Assembly: GCA_003134435.1 (NCBI GenBank) | Contig: PLBE01000222.1 | Span: 1 to 41,210 of the forward strand | Reading direction: 5' to 3' | Length of the DNA stretch: 41,210 nucleotides | DNA from: Acidobacteriaceae bacterium | GTDB taxonomy: Bacteria > Acidobacteriota > Terriglobia > Terriglobales > Acidobacteriaceae | Shown: positions 8,473-15,845 of the stretch, piece after piece | Layout: each line of letters begins with the position of its first letter | Numbering within the stretch: the stretch's first letter is position 1 | Made by a program: the position numbers and the translations under genes | The notes under the pieces: generated by a model | What the model was told of the DNA's origin: nothing | Seen by the model: only the letters and a program-made list of their open reading frames with translations | Database searches by the model: none

Positions 8473-9855
8473 GTGAGCGAACCTGCCGTGGCCGAGCAAC
8501 AGCTTCGCACGCCGGTGTTGCGCCGGTCTTTTCTTAAGCCCTATCCCGTGGCGGTGCGCGGGGAGGGCGTTTATGTCTGGGATCGCGAGGGTAAGCGCTA
8601 CCTCGATTTCTCGGGATCGGCGGCGGTGAACTTCATTGGGCATGGGGTACCCGAAGTTGTCGAAGCGATGGCGGCGCAAGCCCAGCAGTTGGAGTTTGTT
8701 CATACCAGCCAGTTCACGACCCCGGTGGCGGAAGAGTTTGCGGCGGAGTTGCTCGATTTCGCAGGCGAGAATTTTGTGGGTGGAGCGGTCTACTTCACCT
8801 CGGGCGGGTCGGAGTCAGTGGAGACGGCGCTGAAACTGGCACGCCAGTACCAGGTGGAGATCGGCGAGAAGAGCCGGTATCAGATTCTGAGCCGGCAGCA
8901 GAGCTATCACGGATCGACACTGGGGGCGCTCGCGGTTTCCGGAAACAGGAAGCGGCGCGAGGTCTATCTGCCGATGGTGCGCGAGTCTGAGCACGTCGGC
9001 TTTCCGTATTGCTATCGTTGCGCCTTCGACTGCACCGACAGTTGCTACAACTGCGGACAGCAGTATGCCGCGGAGTTGGAGCGCGCGATCCGGGCTACGA
9101 AGGGCGAAGCTGCGGGGTTCATCTTTGAACCGATGAGCGGGGCAACGTTGGGAGCGGTTACGCCTCCGACGGGATACTTGAAGGCGATCGCGGATATTTG
9201 CCGGCGCGAGGGCGTGTTGCTGATGGCCGATGAAGTGATGACTGGGGTGGGCCGTACGGGGCGGAATTTTGCGGTCGAGCATTCGGGGATTGCTCCGGAC
9301 ATATTGGTTACGGCGAAAGGACTGTCATCGGGATATGCTCCGCTGGGGGCGGTGATTGCGAGCAAGAAAATTGTAGATGGAATTGCAGCGGGCTCGGGGG
9401 CATTTCTGCACGGCTTCACTTATAACGCGCATCCGGTGTCGGTGGCGGCGGGACGGGCGGTGCTCGGTTGTATCCGTTCGCAGAACTTGGTTCGTGCGGC
9501 GGACTCGCTGAGCGACGGAACAGCGGGATCTGCTTTGAAAATCGCGCTTGAGAGTTTGCGCGATCTGGATGCGGTGGGAGACGTTCGCGGTCTCGGATTG
9601 TTGTGGGGCATTGAGTTTGTAGTCGACAAAAGGACGAAGGCTCCGTTTGCGCCGGAGAAAAACTTCGCTGGACGGGTGGGGCATGGGTGTTTCCGGCGCG
9701 GGCTGCTGGTTTATCCCATGCAGGGATGTGTGGATGGGGTTGCGGGGGATCATCTGCTGATTGCGCCCCCGGCGGTGATCTCGGAGGAGCAGATCGGGTG
9801 GGCCGCAGAGCAGGTACGGGCTGCGGTGGAGGAGTCTGCCGCGCAAGATCGCTGA
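8473..9855 (+). CDS. Class III PLP-dependent aminotransferase with Cys-rich insert
   Basis: A 460-residue fold-type I aminotransferase of the AgcS/ornithine/GABA aminotransferase family, transferring amino groups between an amino acid or amine and a 2-oxoacid in the cytoplasm. Visible family motifs are the FTSGGSESVETALKLAR phosphate-binding region, the catalytic LMADEVMTGVGRTG block with the PLP-contacting Asp, and the Schiff-base lysine in VTAKGLSSGYAPLG. Around residues 180-195 sits a cluster of Cys (YCYRCAF, CTDSCYNC) that could bind metal or form disulfides; related enzymes have a shorter Cys pair at this place. Substrate cannot be assigned; the second class III enzyme at 12281 looks like a different subgroup. 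The start is a GTG directly downstream of TATAAT. Confidence 0.87.
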   Translation: MSEPAVAEQQLRTPVLRRSFLKPYPVAVRGEGVYVWDREGKRYLDFSGSAAVNFIGHGVPEVVEAMAAQAQQLEFVHTSQFTTPVAEEFAAELLDFAGENFVGGAVYFTSGGSESVETALKLARQYQVEIGEKSRYQILSRQQSYHGSTLGALAVSGNRKRREVYLPMVRESEHVGFPYCYRCAFDCTDSCYNCGQQYAAELERAIRATKGEAAGFIFEPMSGATLGAVTPPTGYLKAIADICRREGVLLMADEVMTGVGRTGRNFAVEHSGIAPDILVTAKGLSSGYAPLGAVIASKKIVDGIAAGSGAFLHGFTYNAHPVSVAAGRAVLGCIRSQNLVRAADSLSDGTAGSALKIALESLRDLDAVGDVRGLGLLWGIEFVVDKRTKAPFAPEKNFAGRVGHGCFRRGLLVYPMQGCVDGVAGDHLLIAPPAVISEEQIGWAAEQVRAAVEESAAQDR

Positions 9856-9872
9856 GCGCCGAGGTTGGCCGG

Positions 9873-9912
9873 GCTTCGCTCGGCTGGGCGGACGAGGGCG
9901 CCCGCCCTACAC
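9873..9912. repeat. Interspersed intergenic palindromic repeat, copy 1
   Basis: A GC-rich stretch containing GGGCGGACGAGGGCG followed by CCGCCC, able to fold as a hairpin. A near copy with the same GCGGACGAGGGCG core lies at 11889-11922. Confidence 0.6.
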
Positions 9913-9983
9913 AAGAGAGCACAATGTCCTGGCGAGATCATCCTCTAACTGTCTGAAATATCTTGACTTGGCGGTTGATCTTC

Positions 9984-10007
9984 GTTTTACCCGCGGTTTT
10001 ACCCGCG
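9984..10007. repeat. Exact tandem 12-bp repeat upstream of a phosphatidyltransferase gene
   Basis: GTTTTACCCGCG occurs twice with no spacer (9984-9995, 9996-10007), 55 bp before the start codon of the downstream gene and just after a -35-like TTGACT at 9963-9968. It could be a paired protein-binding site. Confidence 0.6.
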
Positions 10008-10062
10008 CTGCATTGTCATCCCTCTGTCCAAGCCACATAGTGACCGCAGAAAAGGAGTCACT

Positions 10063-10788
10063 ATGGCTACTTCACTTGCTGATTTTGCGGAACAGACCAA
10101 CCCCAGGACCTTGGCGGAAGCCCGTCGCGCTGGATTCCGGCAGGCGACGCGGGTGCACGGAAGTTTTCTGGCAGCCGCCGAGAAGCGGGCTCTGGTTTGG
10201 ATGGCGGAGCGCATGCCAGCGTGGGTCAACTCCGACCACCTGACCCTCGTCGGATTTACCGCTCAGATCGCTACTGGTCTTTGTTATGGGTTCGCCAGCC
10301 ATGATCGCCGCATGTTGCTGGCTGCGATTCTTTGTCTGGCGGTGAACTGGTTGGGCGACAGTCTTGACGGGACTTTGGCGCGGGTACGCCAGCAGCAGCG
10401 TCCGCGTTATGGATTTTACGTCGACCACATCATCGATTCCATCGGCGCCGTAGCGATGATGGGCGGGTTGGCGCTTTCCGGATACATGCATCCTGTGATT
10501 GCGATTGGATTGCTGGTGGCTTTCCTGTTGCTGTCGATTCAGTCTTATCTGGCGACCTACACGCTTGGCGAATTTCATCTTTCGATGTGGCGCTTCGGGC
10601 CGACCGAGCTGCGCGTTCTGCTGGCGGCGGGCAACCTGGCAGTTTTGCGCTGGGCGTGGGTGGTTCACGGGCGTTACCGGCTGTTCGACATTGGCGGCGC
10701 GATTGGAGCGGTGGGAATGCTGCTGATGCTGGTTGTCGTCTGCGTGAAGAATACGGTGCGGCTTTATCGGGAGGAGAGAATCGGATGA
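10063..10788 (+). CDS. CDP-alcohol phosphatidyltransferase family membrane protein
   Basis: A 241-residue integral membrane enzyme of the CDP-alcohol phosphotransferase family, which joins a CDP-linked lipid (or other CDP-alcohol) to a small alcohol to make phospholipids or phosphodiesters. The signature D-x2-D-G-x2-A-R-x8-G-x3-D-x3-D is complete near residues 108-133 (DSLDGTLARV, then YGFYVDHIID), so all metal- and substrate-binding acids are present. About five to six membrane segments follow or flank it. AAAGGAG lies five bases before the ATG. The stop overlaps the start of the GtrA-like gene by ATGA, so the two are translationally coupled. The physiological alcohol acceptor is unknown. 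Confidence 0.9.
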   Translation: MATSLADFAEQTNPRTLAEARRAGFRQATRVHGSFLAAAEKRALVWMAERMPAWVNSDHLTLVGFTAQIATGLCYGFASHDRRMLLAAILCLAVNWLGDSLDGTLARVRQQQRPRYGFYVDHIIDSIGAVAMMGGLALSGYMHPVIAIGLLVAFLLLSIQSYLATYTLGEFHLSMWRFGPTELRVLLAAGNLAVLRWAWVVHGRYRLFDIGGAIGAVGMLLMLVVVCVKNTVRLYREERIG

Positions 10789-11237
10789 ATCGATCTCAGT
10801 TCTCGGTTCTCAGTTCCTATTGGGATCGTCAGGGGACTTTTCTTCGCTGGGTCAAGTTCAATGCCGTCGGTGGAATCGGAATCCTGGTGCAATTGGCGGC
10901 GCTGGCGGTTTTCCGTTCGTGGCTGGGCGTCGATTATCTGGTGGCCACGGGTCTGGCGGTTGAGATGGCCGTGATCCATAACTTCCTATGGCACGAGCGC
11001 TTCACCTGGGCGGATCGTCCGGCGGCGCGGCCAAGGGAGTCGCTGGTCAGGCTGGTGAAATTTAATGCCAGCAACGGAGTGGTTTCCATCGTGGGAAACC
11101 TTGGGCTGATGCGTCTGTTGGTTGGCGAGATGAGGTTCAATTATGTGGCGTCGAACCTGGTTGCGATCGGCGTGTGCGCGTTGGTGAATTTCTTGCTTAG
11201 CGATCGCTTCGTGTTCGGCCCGCACGCGACCTGTTAA
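10785..11237 (+). CDS. GtrA-like membrane protein
   Basis: A 150-residue protein with four predicted membrane helices, matching the GtrA family: small proteins that flip or handle polyprenyl-linked sugars during glycosylation of surface polymers. Motifs include WVKFNAVGGIGILVQL in the first helix and NFLLSDRFVFG at the C-terminus. Its start overlaps the preceding gene and is preceded by GGGAGGAG. The first residues (SQFSVLSS) are encoded by a heptamer array, so they may have been added by repeat expansion and not by selection for protein function. Coupling to a phosphatidyltransferase suggests a shared lipid-linked substrate, which is inference. Confidence 0.85.
   Translation: MNRSQFSVLSSYWDRQGTFLRWVKFNAVGGIGILVQLAALAVFRSWLGVDYLVATGLAVEMAVIHNFLWHERFTWADRPAARPRESLVRLVKFNASNGVVSIVGNLGLMRLLVGEMRFNYVASNLVAIGVCALVNFLLSDRFVFGPHATC
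10795..10822. repeat. Heptamer array (CTCAGTT family)
   Basis: Four 7-nt units, CTCAGTT, CTCGGTT, CTCAGTT and CCTATTG, lie inside the first codons of the GtrA-like gene. The unit is the reverse complement (rotated) of CTGAGAA found in the array at 12236. Confidence 0.75.
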
Positions 11238-11245
11238 ATTGGACT

Positions 11246-11812
11246 ATGGCTCCCGCCCAAACTGCACTTCTGGTTATCGATGTCCAGCGCGGCATCATGA
11301 ATGATCCCAGGCTCGCACGCAAGAAAGAAATCGACCAGGCCTTCGACGGCACCGTGGTGCGCATTGCCGGACTTATCGACAGAGCGCGGAAAGCGTCCGT
11401 TCCGGTGATCTATGTCCAGCACGATGGTGTTCCTGGTCACAGGCTGGAGCCTGAAACGCCAGGATGGCCGATTCGACCTGAAATTGCACCGCTACCCGGT
11501 GAGCCGGTCATCCACAAACGCGCCTGCGACGCGTTTTTCGAGACGACTCTGAGTGCGGAGCTCACGGCCGCCGGGATCAAGCGACTTGTGATCTGTGGAT
11601 GCATGACCCAGTACTGCATAGATACAACGGTACGGCGCGCCGTTAGCCTCGGTTATGACGTGGTCCTCGTTGCCGACGGTCACACGACCGCAGACACAGG
11701 GACCCTGCGCTTCGAGCAGATCATTGCGCACCACAATGCGCTCCTGGGTGGCTTCGATGCGGGCGAGCACGAAGTCCGCGTCTGCCCATCGGCTGATATC
11801 GGGTTGGCATGA
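11246..11812 (+). CDS. Isochorismatase-like cysteine hydrolase
   Basis: A 188-residue cytoplasmic hydrolase of the isochorismatase/nicotinamidase superfamily. The catalytic triad is visible: Asp in LLVIDVQRG near residue 11, Lys in VIHKRACDAFF near residue 90, and Cys in GCMTQYCIDTT near residue 122. Members cleave amide or vinyl-ether bonds of substrates such as nicotinamide, N-carbamoyl compounds or isochorismate; the sequence resembles the general cysteine hydrolase group more than dedicated nicotinamidases. No Shine-Dalgarno is present; TAAATT lies five bases before the ATG, so the mRNA may be leaderless. It follows the GtrA-like gene by 8 bp but probably has its own promoter. Confidence 0.88.
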   Translation: MAPAQTALLVIDVQRGIMNDPRLARKKEIDQAFDGTVVRIAGLIDRARKASVPVIYVQHDGVPGHRLEPETPGWPIRPEIAPLPGEPVIHKRACDAFFETTLSAELTAAGIKRLVICGCMTQYCIDTTVRRAVSLGYDVVLVADGHTTADTGTLRFEQIIAHHNALLGGFDAGEHEVRVCPSADIGLA

Positions 11813-11888
11813 AGCCGATCCAAACGTTGAGCTCAGGTGCTGAGCTGCTCCATCAAGTCAAGCCAACAACGGGCTGACGGGGCCCCGG

Positions 11889-11922
11889 TTTGCTCGCCTG
11901 CGCGGACGAGGGCGTTCGCCCC
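11889..11922. repeat. Interspersed intergenic palindromic repeat, copy 2
   Basis: Shares the core GCGGACGAGGGCG and flanking GCTCG...CGCCC arms with the copy at 9873-9912, differing at a few positions. It lies in the 468-bp gap between the hydrolase and the aminotransferase genes. Confidence 0.6.
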
Positions 11923-11973
11923 CCAGGCGCGCTGTACATTTTTTTGGGGGTTACGCTGCGATGAAAGCCGGGA

Positions 11974-11991
11974 TATACTGTTGATAACAGT
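11974..11991 (+). promoter_or_regulatory. Putative -10 overlapping a 6-3-6 palindrome
   Basis: TATACT (11974-11979) overlaps the perfect inverted repeat ACTGTT-GAT-AACAGT (11977-11991). This could be a repressor-controlled promoter for the aminotransferase about 290 bp downstream. The -35 match is poor, and nothing else in the 11813-12280 gap is recognisable apart from the two repeats listed. Confidence 0.35.
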
Positions 11992-12235
11992 TATGCATTC
12001 GAACGGCTACATTCCGATTCTTCAGGCGTGTTGGATCGAGGGACGCGCTTGTCCTCGGCGGTATCTCTCCGTTCTTCCTTCGCACGTGCGCGCCAATCTC
12101 TTTGGCAGCGACTAATCCTTTTTCCTATTCTGTCGGGTAATTACTTTGGCTTTCGCGATTGGGCAATCCCACCCTGACGCCGCAAAAGGCGCGAGCTTAG
12201 GATGGGGGACCCTCTCTCGAACCTTGGCCTTGCTA

Positions 12236-12270
12236 CTGAGAACTGAGAACCAGGAACTGAGAACTGAACT
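12236..12270. repeat. Heptamer array (CTGAGAA family)
   Basis: Five 7-nt units in register (CTGAGAA, CTGAGAA, CCAGGAA, CTGAGAA, CTGAACT) end immediately before the GGAGG ribosome site of the downstream aminotransferase gene. Confidence 0.85.
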
Positions 12271-12280
12271 GGAGGATTCC

Positions 12281-13645
12281 ATGACTACCAAGACTTTGAC
12301 CATCGGTCCCAAGCTCAACACGGCGCTTCCGGGCCCCAATGCCAAGCGCATTCTGGCGGGTGATGAACAGTATATTTCTCCGTCCTATACGCGTTCGTAT
12401 CCGATGGTGGCCAGGCGCGGCCGAGGCATTGTGGTCGAAGACGTGGATGGCAATGAGTTCTTCGATTTTTCCGCGGGCATAGCTGTGACTTCGACCGGCC
12501 ACTGTCATCCGGAAGTAGTTGCCGCGATTCAGAAGCAGGCGGGCGAATTGATCCACATGTCGGGCACCGATTTTTATTATGAAGGCATGGTGACGCTGGC
12601 GGAACGGCTCTCAAAAATCGCGCCGATGGCGGGGCCGCACAGAGTCTATTACGGAAACTCCGGAGCGGAGGCGATCGAGTGCGCCCTGAAGTTGGCCCGC
12701 TACCACACCAAGCGCCAGCACATGATCGCGTTCTTCGGGGCGTTCCATGGCCGGACCATGGGCGCGCTCTCGCTGACGGCTTCCAAGCCGCAGCAGAAAC
12801 GCCGTTTTTCGCCGCTGGTGCCGGGAGTCACGCACGTGCGCTATCCCGACGTGTATCGCGGTTGCGCGGGCGGTCCACAGGATGCGGAAAAATTTGCCCT
12901 TGGTTGTGCCCGGTACATCGAAGACAAGCTGTTTAAGACCGTGCTGGCGCCGGAAGAAGTTGCCGCCATTTTTGTCGAGCCGATTCAGGGCGAGGGCGGA
13001 TATGTCGTGGCACCGACCATCTTCATGCAGGAACTGCGCCGGATCTGCGACAAGCACGGCATTCTGCTGGTGGTGGACGAGGTGCAGAGCGGCATTGGCC
13101 GTACCGGAAAATGGTTTGCGGTCGAACACACCGGTGTGCAGCCTGACATCGTCTGCATGGCGAAGGGCATTGCCTCCGGAATGCCGCTGGGCGTCACCAT
13201 GAGCAAGGCGGATATCATGGACTGGATTCCCGGTTCGCATGCGTCGACATTTGGAGGCAACCCCGTCTGCATTGCGGCCGCCCTAGCCACGCTCGATGTG
13301 ATCGAGAAGGAAGGGCTCCTGAGCAACTCGCAGGAAGTTGGCGACCATATGCGCCAGCGCATGGCCGACTGGCCGCAGAAGCATAGGATTGTCGGCGACG
13401 TTCGCGGACGCGGCCTGATGATTGGCGTCGAGATCGTGAAAGATCAGGCGACGCGCGAATATGGCGCCAGCGCTCGCGATCGTATTGTGGAGCAGGCGTT
13501 TGAGCGCGGCATTCTGTTCCTGGGCTGTGGTCCAAGCACGATCCGGATTGCGCCGCCGCTCATCGTTACGAAAGAGGAAGCCGACGTTGCTGTCGATGTG
13601 CTGGAAGAATCGATCGCTATGGTCGAGGCGGAAAAGAACGTCTGA
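12281..13645 (+). CDS. Class III aminotransferase (acetylornithine/4-aminobutyrate type)
   Basis: A 454-residue PLP enzyme of the class III family, cytoplasmic, exchanging an omega-amino group with 2-oxoglutarate. Motifs: YYGNSGAEAIECALKLAR (PLP phosphate binding), FFGAFHGRTMGALSLT, IFVEPIQGEGGYVV, VVDEVQSGIGRTG (ring-contacting Asp) and the lysine in MAKGIASGMPLG. Similarity is strongest to the archaeal/bacterial acetylornithine or GABA aminotransferase-like group, so substrates could be 4-aminobutyrate, ornithine or lysine derivatives; the context gives no decision. The start is ATG at 12281, directly downstream of GGAGG; an upstream in-frame ATG at 12146 would translate through the heptamer array and is unlikely. 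Confidence 0.9.
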   Translation: MTTKTLTIGPKLNTALPGPNAKRILAGDEQYISPSYTRSYPMVARRGRGIVVEDVDGNEFFDFSAGIAVTSTGHCHPEVVAAIQKQAGELIHMSGTDFYYEGMVTLAERLSKIAPMAGPHRVYYGNSGAEAIECALKLARYHTKRQHMIAFFGAFHGRTMGALSLTASKPQQKRRFSPLVPGVTHVRYPDVYRGCAGGPQDAEKFALGCARYIEDKLFKTVLAPEEVAAIFVEPIQGEGGYVVAPTIFMQELRRICDKHGILLVVDEVQSGIGRTGKWFAVEHTGVQPDIVCMAKGIASGMPLGVTMSKADIMDWIPGSHASTFGGNPVCIAAALATLDVIEKEGLLSNSQEVGDHMRQRMADWPQKHRIVGDVRGRGLMIGVEIVKDQATREYGASARDRIVEQAFERGILFLGCGPSTIRIAPPLIVTKEEADVAVDVLEESIAMVEAEKNV

Positions 13646-13712
13646 TTGCTGCGGCGGTCCGACGTCGTACGATCCGGCTCTGCACCGCGGAGACGTCGAT
13701 AGGAGGGTCAGT

Positions 13713-14231
13713 ATGGGCGACAGCACATTGCGCGAACTGGTATATGGCAGAGGCGCGCACGTGGACCCAATCGCTTGCCTCGAAGACGCTCCTGTAGAAC
13801 TGGCGGCGCGTACCGTTACGGGCTACCCGCACTCCATCTGGCAGATCGTGGAGCACATGAATTTCTGGATGGAGTACGACCTCGGCAAGATTGCCGGTGA
13901 GGATCGATCTTACCCGGACAAAGCAATCGATAGCTGGCCGTCGCATCCGAATGCAGTTGCCGGAACTGGCGCGGCCGATGAGATGTGGCATGTTTCGATT
14001 CGCCGCTTCGCTGATTTACTGGCTCGACTTGCCCGGCTCGCGGAGTCCGACGCGGCGGTACTGGAGCAAAAGGTGAAAAATGTGGGTTCGCCAAAATCTC
14101 CGCGAGAATCCACCGTGGCTGCCATGCTCTGGCAAATTGCGGCGCACAACAGTTATCACGTGGGACAGATCGCGATGCTCCGCCGCCAGTTCGGCGCCTG
14201 GCCTCCTCAACGTGGCGGCGATACCTGGTGA
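13713..14231 (+). CDS. DinB-like protein
   Basis: A 172-residue DinB_2 superfamily protein, predicted four-helix bundle binding a metal ion through His residues. Candidate ligands are the His in WQIVEHMNFW and the two in AAHNSYHVGQI, the arrangement characteristic of the family. AGGAGGG lies four bases before ATG 13713, fixing the start; the open frame continues upstream inside the previous gene but is its shadow. It ends 60 bp before a strong bidirectional terminator shared with the cold-shock gene. Function unknown; family members include bacillithiol and mycothiol transferases. Confidence 0.85.
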   Translation: MGDSTLRELVYGRGAHVDPIACLEDAPVELAARTVTGYPHSIWQIVEHMNFWMEYDLGKIAGEDRSYPDKAIDSWPSHPNAVAGTGAADEMWHVSIRRFADLLARLARLAESDAAVLEQKVKNVGSPKSPRESTVAAMLWQIAAHNSYHVGQIAMLRRQFGAWPPQRGGDTW

Positions 14232-14291
14232 GAGCCGCTGGGGCTACGTCGACCGGCTTACGGAAATGAGCTTGCCGCGATTCCATACGTG

Positions 14292-14327
14292 AAAATGCCC
14301 GGGATTCCTGAGAATCCTGGGCATTTT
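14292..14327. terminator. Bidirectional intrinsic terminator
   Basis: A 16-bp stem (AAAATGCCC ... GGGCATTTT outside, GGATTC / GAATCC inside, one G-T pair) closes a 4-nt loop CTGA, with A/T runs on both ends. It serves the DinB gene on the plus strand and the cold-shock gene on the minus strand. Confidence 0.88.
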
Positions 14328-14350
14328 GTTATCGCTAAGAGCGTCGTCAC

Positions 14351-14554
14351 TTATACAGCAGTAACGTTCTCCGCTTGCCAGCCTTTGGGGCCTTTGGTCA
14401 CGTCGAATTGCACGGTTTGGCCTTCTTGCAGGCTCTTGAAGCCGCCAGCTTGAATAGCGGAGAAATGCACGAAAACGTCTTCGCCATTCTGACGGCTGAT
14501 GAAGCCGTAGCCCTTGGCGTCGTTAAACCACTTCACTGTTCCTTGTTCTGCCAT
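14351..14554 (-). CDS. Cold-shock protein (CspA family)
   Basis: A 67-residue single cold-shock domain, an OB-fold RNA chaperone that melts RNA secondary structure. Both RNA-binding motifs are present: KGYGFI (RNP1) and DVFVHF (RNP2). Length and the [12 protein letters not shown] opening match the family. AAAAAGGAAC precedes the ATG. The 5' leader is long and A/T-richer than the surroundings, as often seen for cold-shock genes, but I cannot place its promoter with certainty. Confidence 0.96.
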   Translation of the reverse strand: MAEQGTVKWFNDAKGYGFISRQNGEDVFVHFSAIQAGGFKSLQEGQTVQFDVTKGPKGWQAENVTAV

Positions 14555-14753
14555 TGATGTTCCTTTTTCTTGTTTCTTGAAATGTGCTGAGAAGATTCGC
14601 TGCTGTAGAGGGGGTGACGCTGGTTGGCGGTACCGACCTTCAAGTGCATGTGAGTCAAACTTAGCGATTTCCAGTGTAGCACGAGGAGTGGGGAAAAGCT
14701 CGAAATTTTATCGCGAGCCGGGATAGCGAGAGGAGATGTCCCTATAAGCCATT

Positions 14754-14772
14754 TTGTATCATACATATACAA
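14754..14772. promoter_or_regulatory. Palindrome TTGTAT-N7-ATACAA
   Basis: A perfect 6-bp inverted repeat in the 305-bp divergent gap (14555-14859) between the cold-shock gene and ylxP. It resembles a small repressor operator. Besides the cold-shock leader, I recognise nothing else in this gap. Confidence 0.4.
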
Positions 14773-14859
14773 GAGAACCCTGGAGCGGCTTCTAGCGTCT
14801 AATTTCTGGACACTGGCCAAACTCTCCATCTACCTTCGATGTTACGGTATACATGGCTC

Positions 14860-15147
14860 ATGATTGCCTTTCTTACGGTTGAACTCCGCATCGAAGCAGC
14901 GCACTCCCTTAAGGATAAGCGTCAGGTTACGCGCAGCCTCAAGGATCGGTTGCGCTCCTCCTTCAACGTTTCCGTTGCCGAACTCGATCCTAGCCTGCTC
15001 TGGAATCAGGCGACCATCGGCGTGGTCAGCGTGTCGCACTCGCGTGATTACCTCGACGGGTTGATGAAGAATGTGGAACGCGCCGCGACCCGGATCGCCA
15101 ACAATGCCGGGGCTGAAGTCTCGGACTCATTTGTCGAGTTTCTGTGA
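14860..15147 (+). CDS. ylxP: DUF503 (YlxP) family protein
   Basis: A 95-residue protein of the DUF503/YlxP family, encoded next to rbfA in many bacteria and linked to ribosome maturation by context. The opening MIAFLTVELRI followed by HSLKDKRQVTRSLKDRLR is characteristic, as is SVAELD in the middle. I chose ATG 14860 because homology begins there; the in-frame ATG at 14839 adds seven residues not seen in the family. TATACA lies six bases before 14860 with no Shine-Dalgarno, so a leaderless transcript is possible. The gene starts the ylxP-rbfA-nrnA block; infB, its usual upstream partner, is not in the window. Confidence 0.9.
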   Translation: MIAFLTVELRIEAAHSLKDKRQVTRSLKDRLRSSFNVSVAELDPSLLWNQATIGVVSVSHSRDYLDGLMKNVERAATRIANNAGAEVSDSFVEFL

Positions 15148-15252
15148 ATCAAAACATACCGCTCTCCTCCTCGCTCATAATCAACCACATCAATCGGTCC
15201 GGCGAGCACCGTTTCTGATATTCTTACAAGTTTTCTCCATTCGAGGTGCGTC

Positions 15253-15636
15253 GTGGAGCATCGTGGCCAGAAGTATCATCGCGGGCGTCTGAGCGAGGCC
15301 ATTCGGGAAGAGATTGAAACCATCCTCGAAGGCGAACTGGCGGATCCTCGTATTGGCCTGGCCAGTGTCAGTGCGGTACTGATGGCCCAGGACGCCCGCT
15401 CCGCCCGCGTGATGGTCACCGTGGCTGGCGATGAGGCGGAAGCCGAGCGCACGCTGGAAGGGCTCGCGGCGGCAAAGAATTACGTCCGGCATGAACTTGC
15501 GGAACGGCTGCGGCTGCGCCGGCCTCCCGAGATCTATTTTCAGATTGATCGGGCGGATGAGTTGGAGAGTCGAGTGGAGGAGCTTCTCGTCCGTGCCAAG
15601 AAGCGCGCTCGAAAGAAGTCACAACCCAACCCCTGA
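15253..15636 (+). CDS. rbfA: 30S ribosome-binding factor RbfA
   Basis: A 127-residue single KH-domain factor needed for late maturation of the 30S subunit; it binds near the 5' end of 16S rRNA and is displaced when maturation is complete. The sequence shows the family opening (RLSEAIREEIETILEGELADPR), then VSAVLMAQDARSARVMVTV, and the RRPPEIYFQID strand; the tail is Lys/Arg-rich. The start is GTG at 15253 with GAGGTG upstream. It lies between ylxP and nrnA, the common order in bacteria. Confidence 0.93.
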   Translation: MEHRGQKYHRGRLSEAIREEIETILEGELADPRIGLASVSAVLMAQDARSARVMVTVAGDEAEAERTLEGLAAAKNYVRHELAERLRLRRPPEIYFQIDRADELESRVEELLVRAKKRARKKSQPNP

Positions 15637-15708
15637 GAGGCTGCGGAAAAAGTTGATTTCGCTGCGTCAGCCCCTAAAAGGGCATCTGGTTTCAATTTCC
15701 GCAGCTTC
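15637..15708. repeat. Palindromic intergenic element directly after rbfA
   Basis: Outer arms GCTGCGGAAA (15640-15649) and TTTCCGCAGC (15696-15705) extend to 13 bp with one G-T pair. An inner hairpin GCCC / GGGC (15670-15673, 15680-15683) lies inside. It begins at the base after the rbfA stop codon and has no T-run, so it is more like an extragenic palindromic repeat than a terminator. Confidence 0.6.
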
Positions 15709-15793
15709 CTAAAGGGGGATGTGATGTTCGGAGGACTTGCCGCAACCCTGACGGGGTGCCCGGTTACAGGCGCTCAATCGGGCTAAGAATACC

Positions 15794-15842
15794 AACTGCG
15801 AAAGCCGAAGCCAAGGAGCGCAGAGCGAACAGCGAAGAGCCA
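15794..15842. repeat. Heptamer array (AGCGAAC family) upstream of nrnA
   Basis: Seven degenerate 7-nt units (AACTGCG, AAAGCCG, AAGCCAA, GGAGCGC, AGAGCGA, ACAGCGA, AGAGCCA) run to three bases before the nrnA start codon, occupying the place of the ribosome-binding site. Confidence 0.7.
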
Positions 15843-15845
15843 ACC

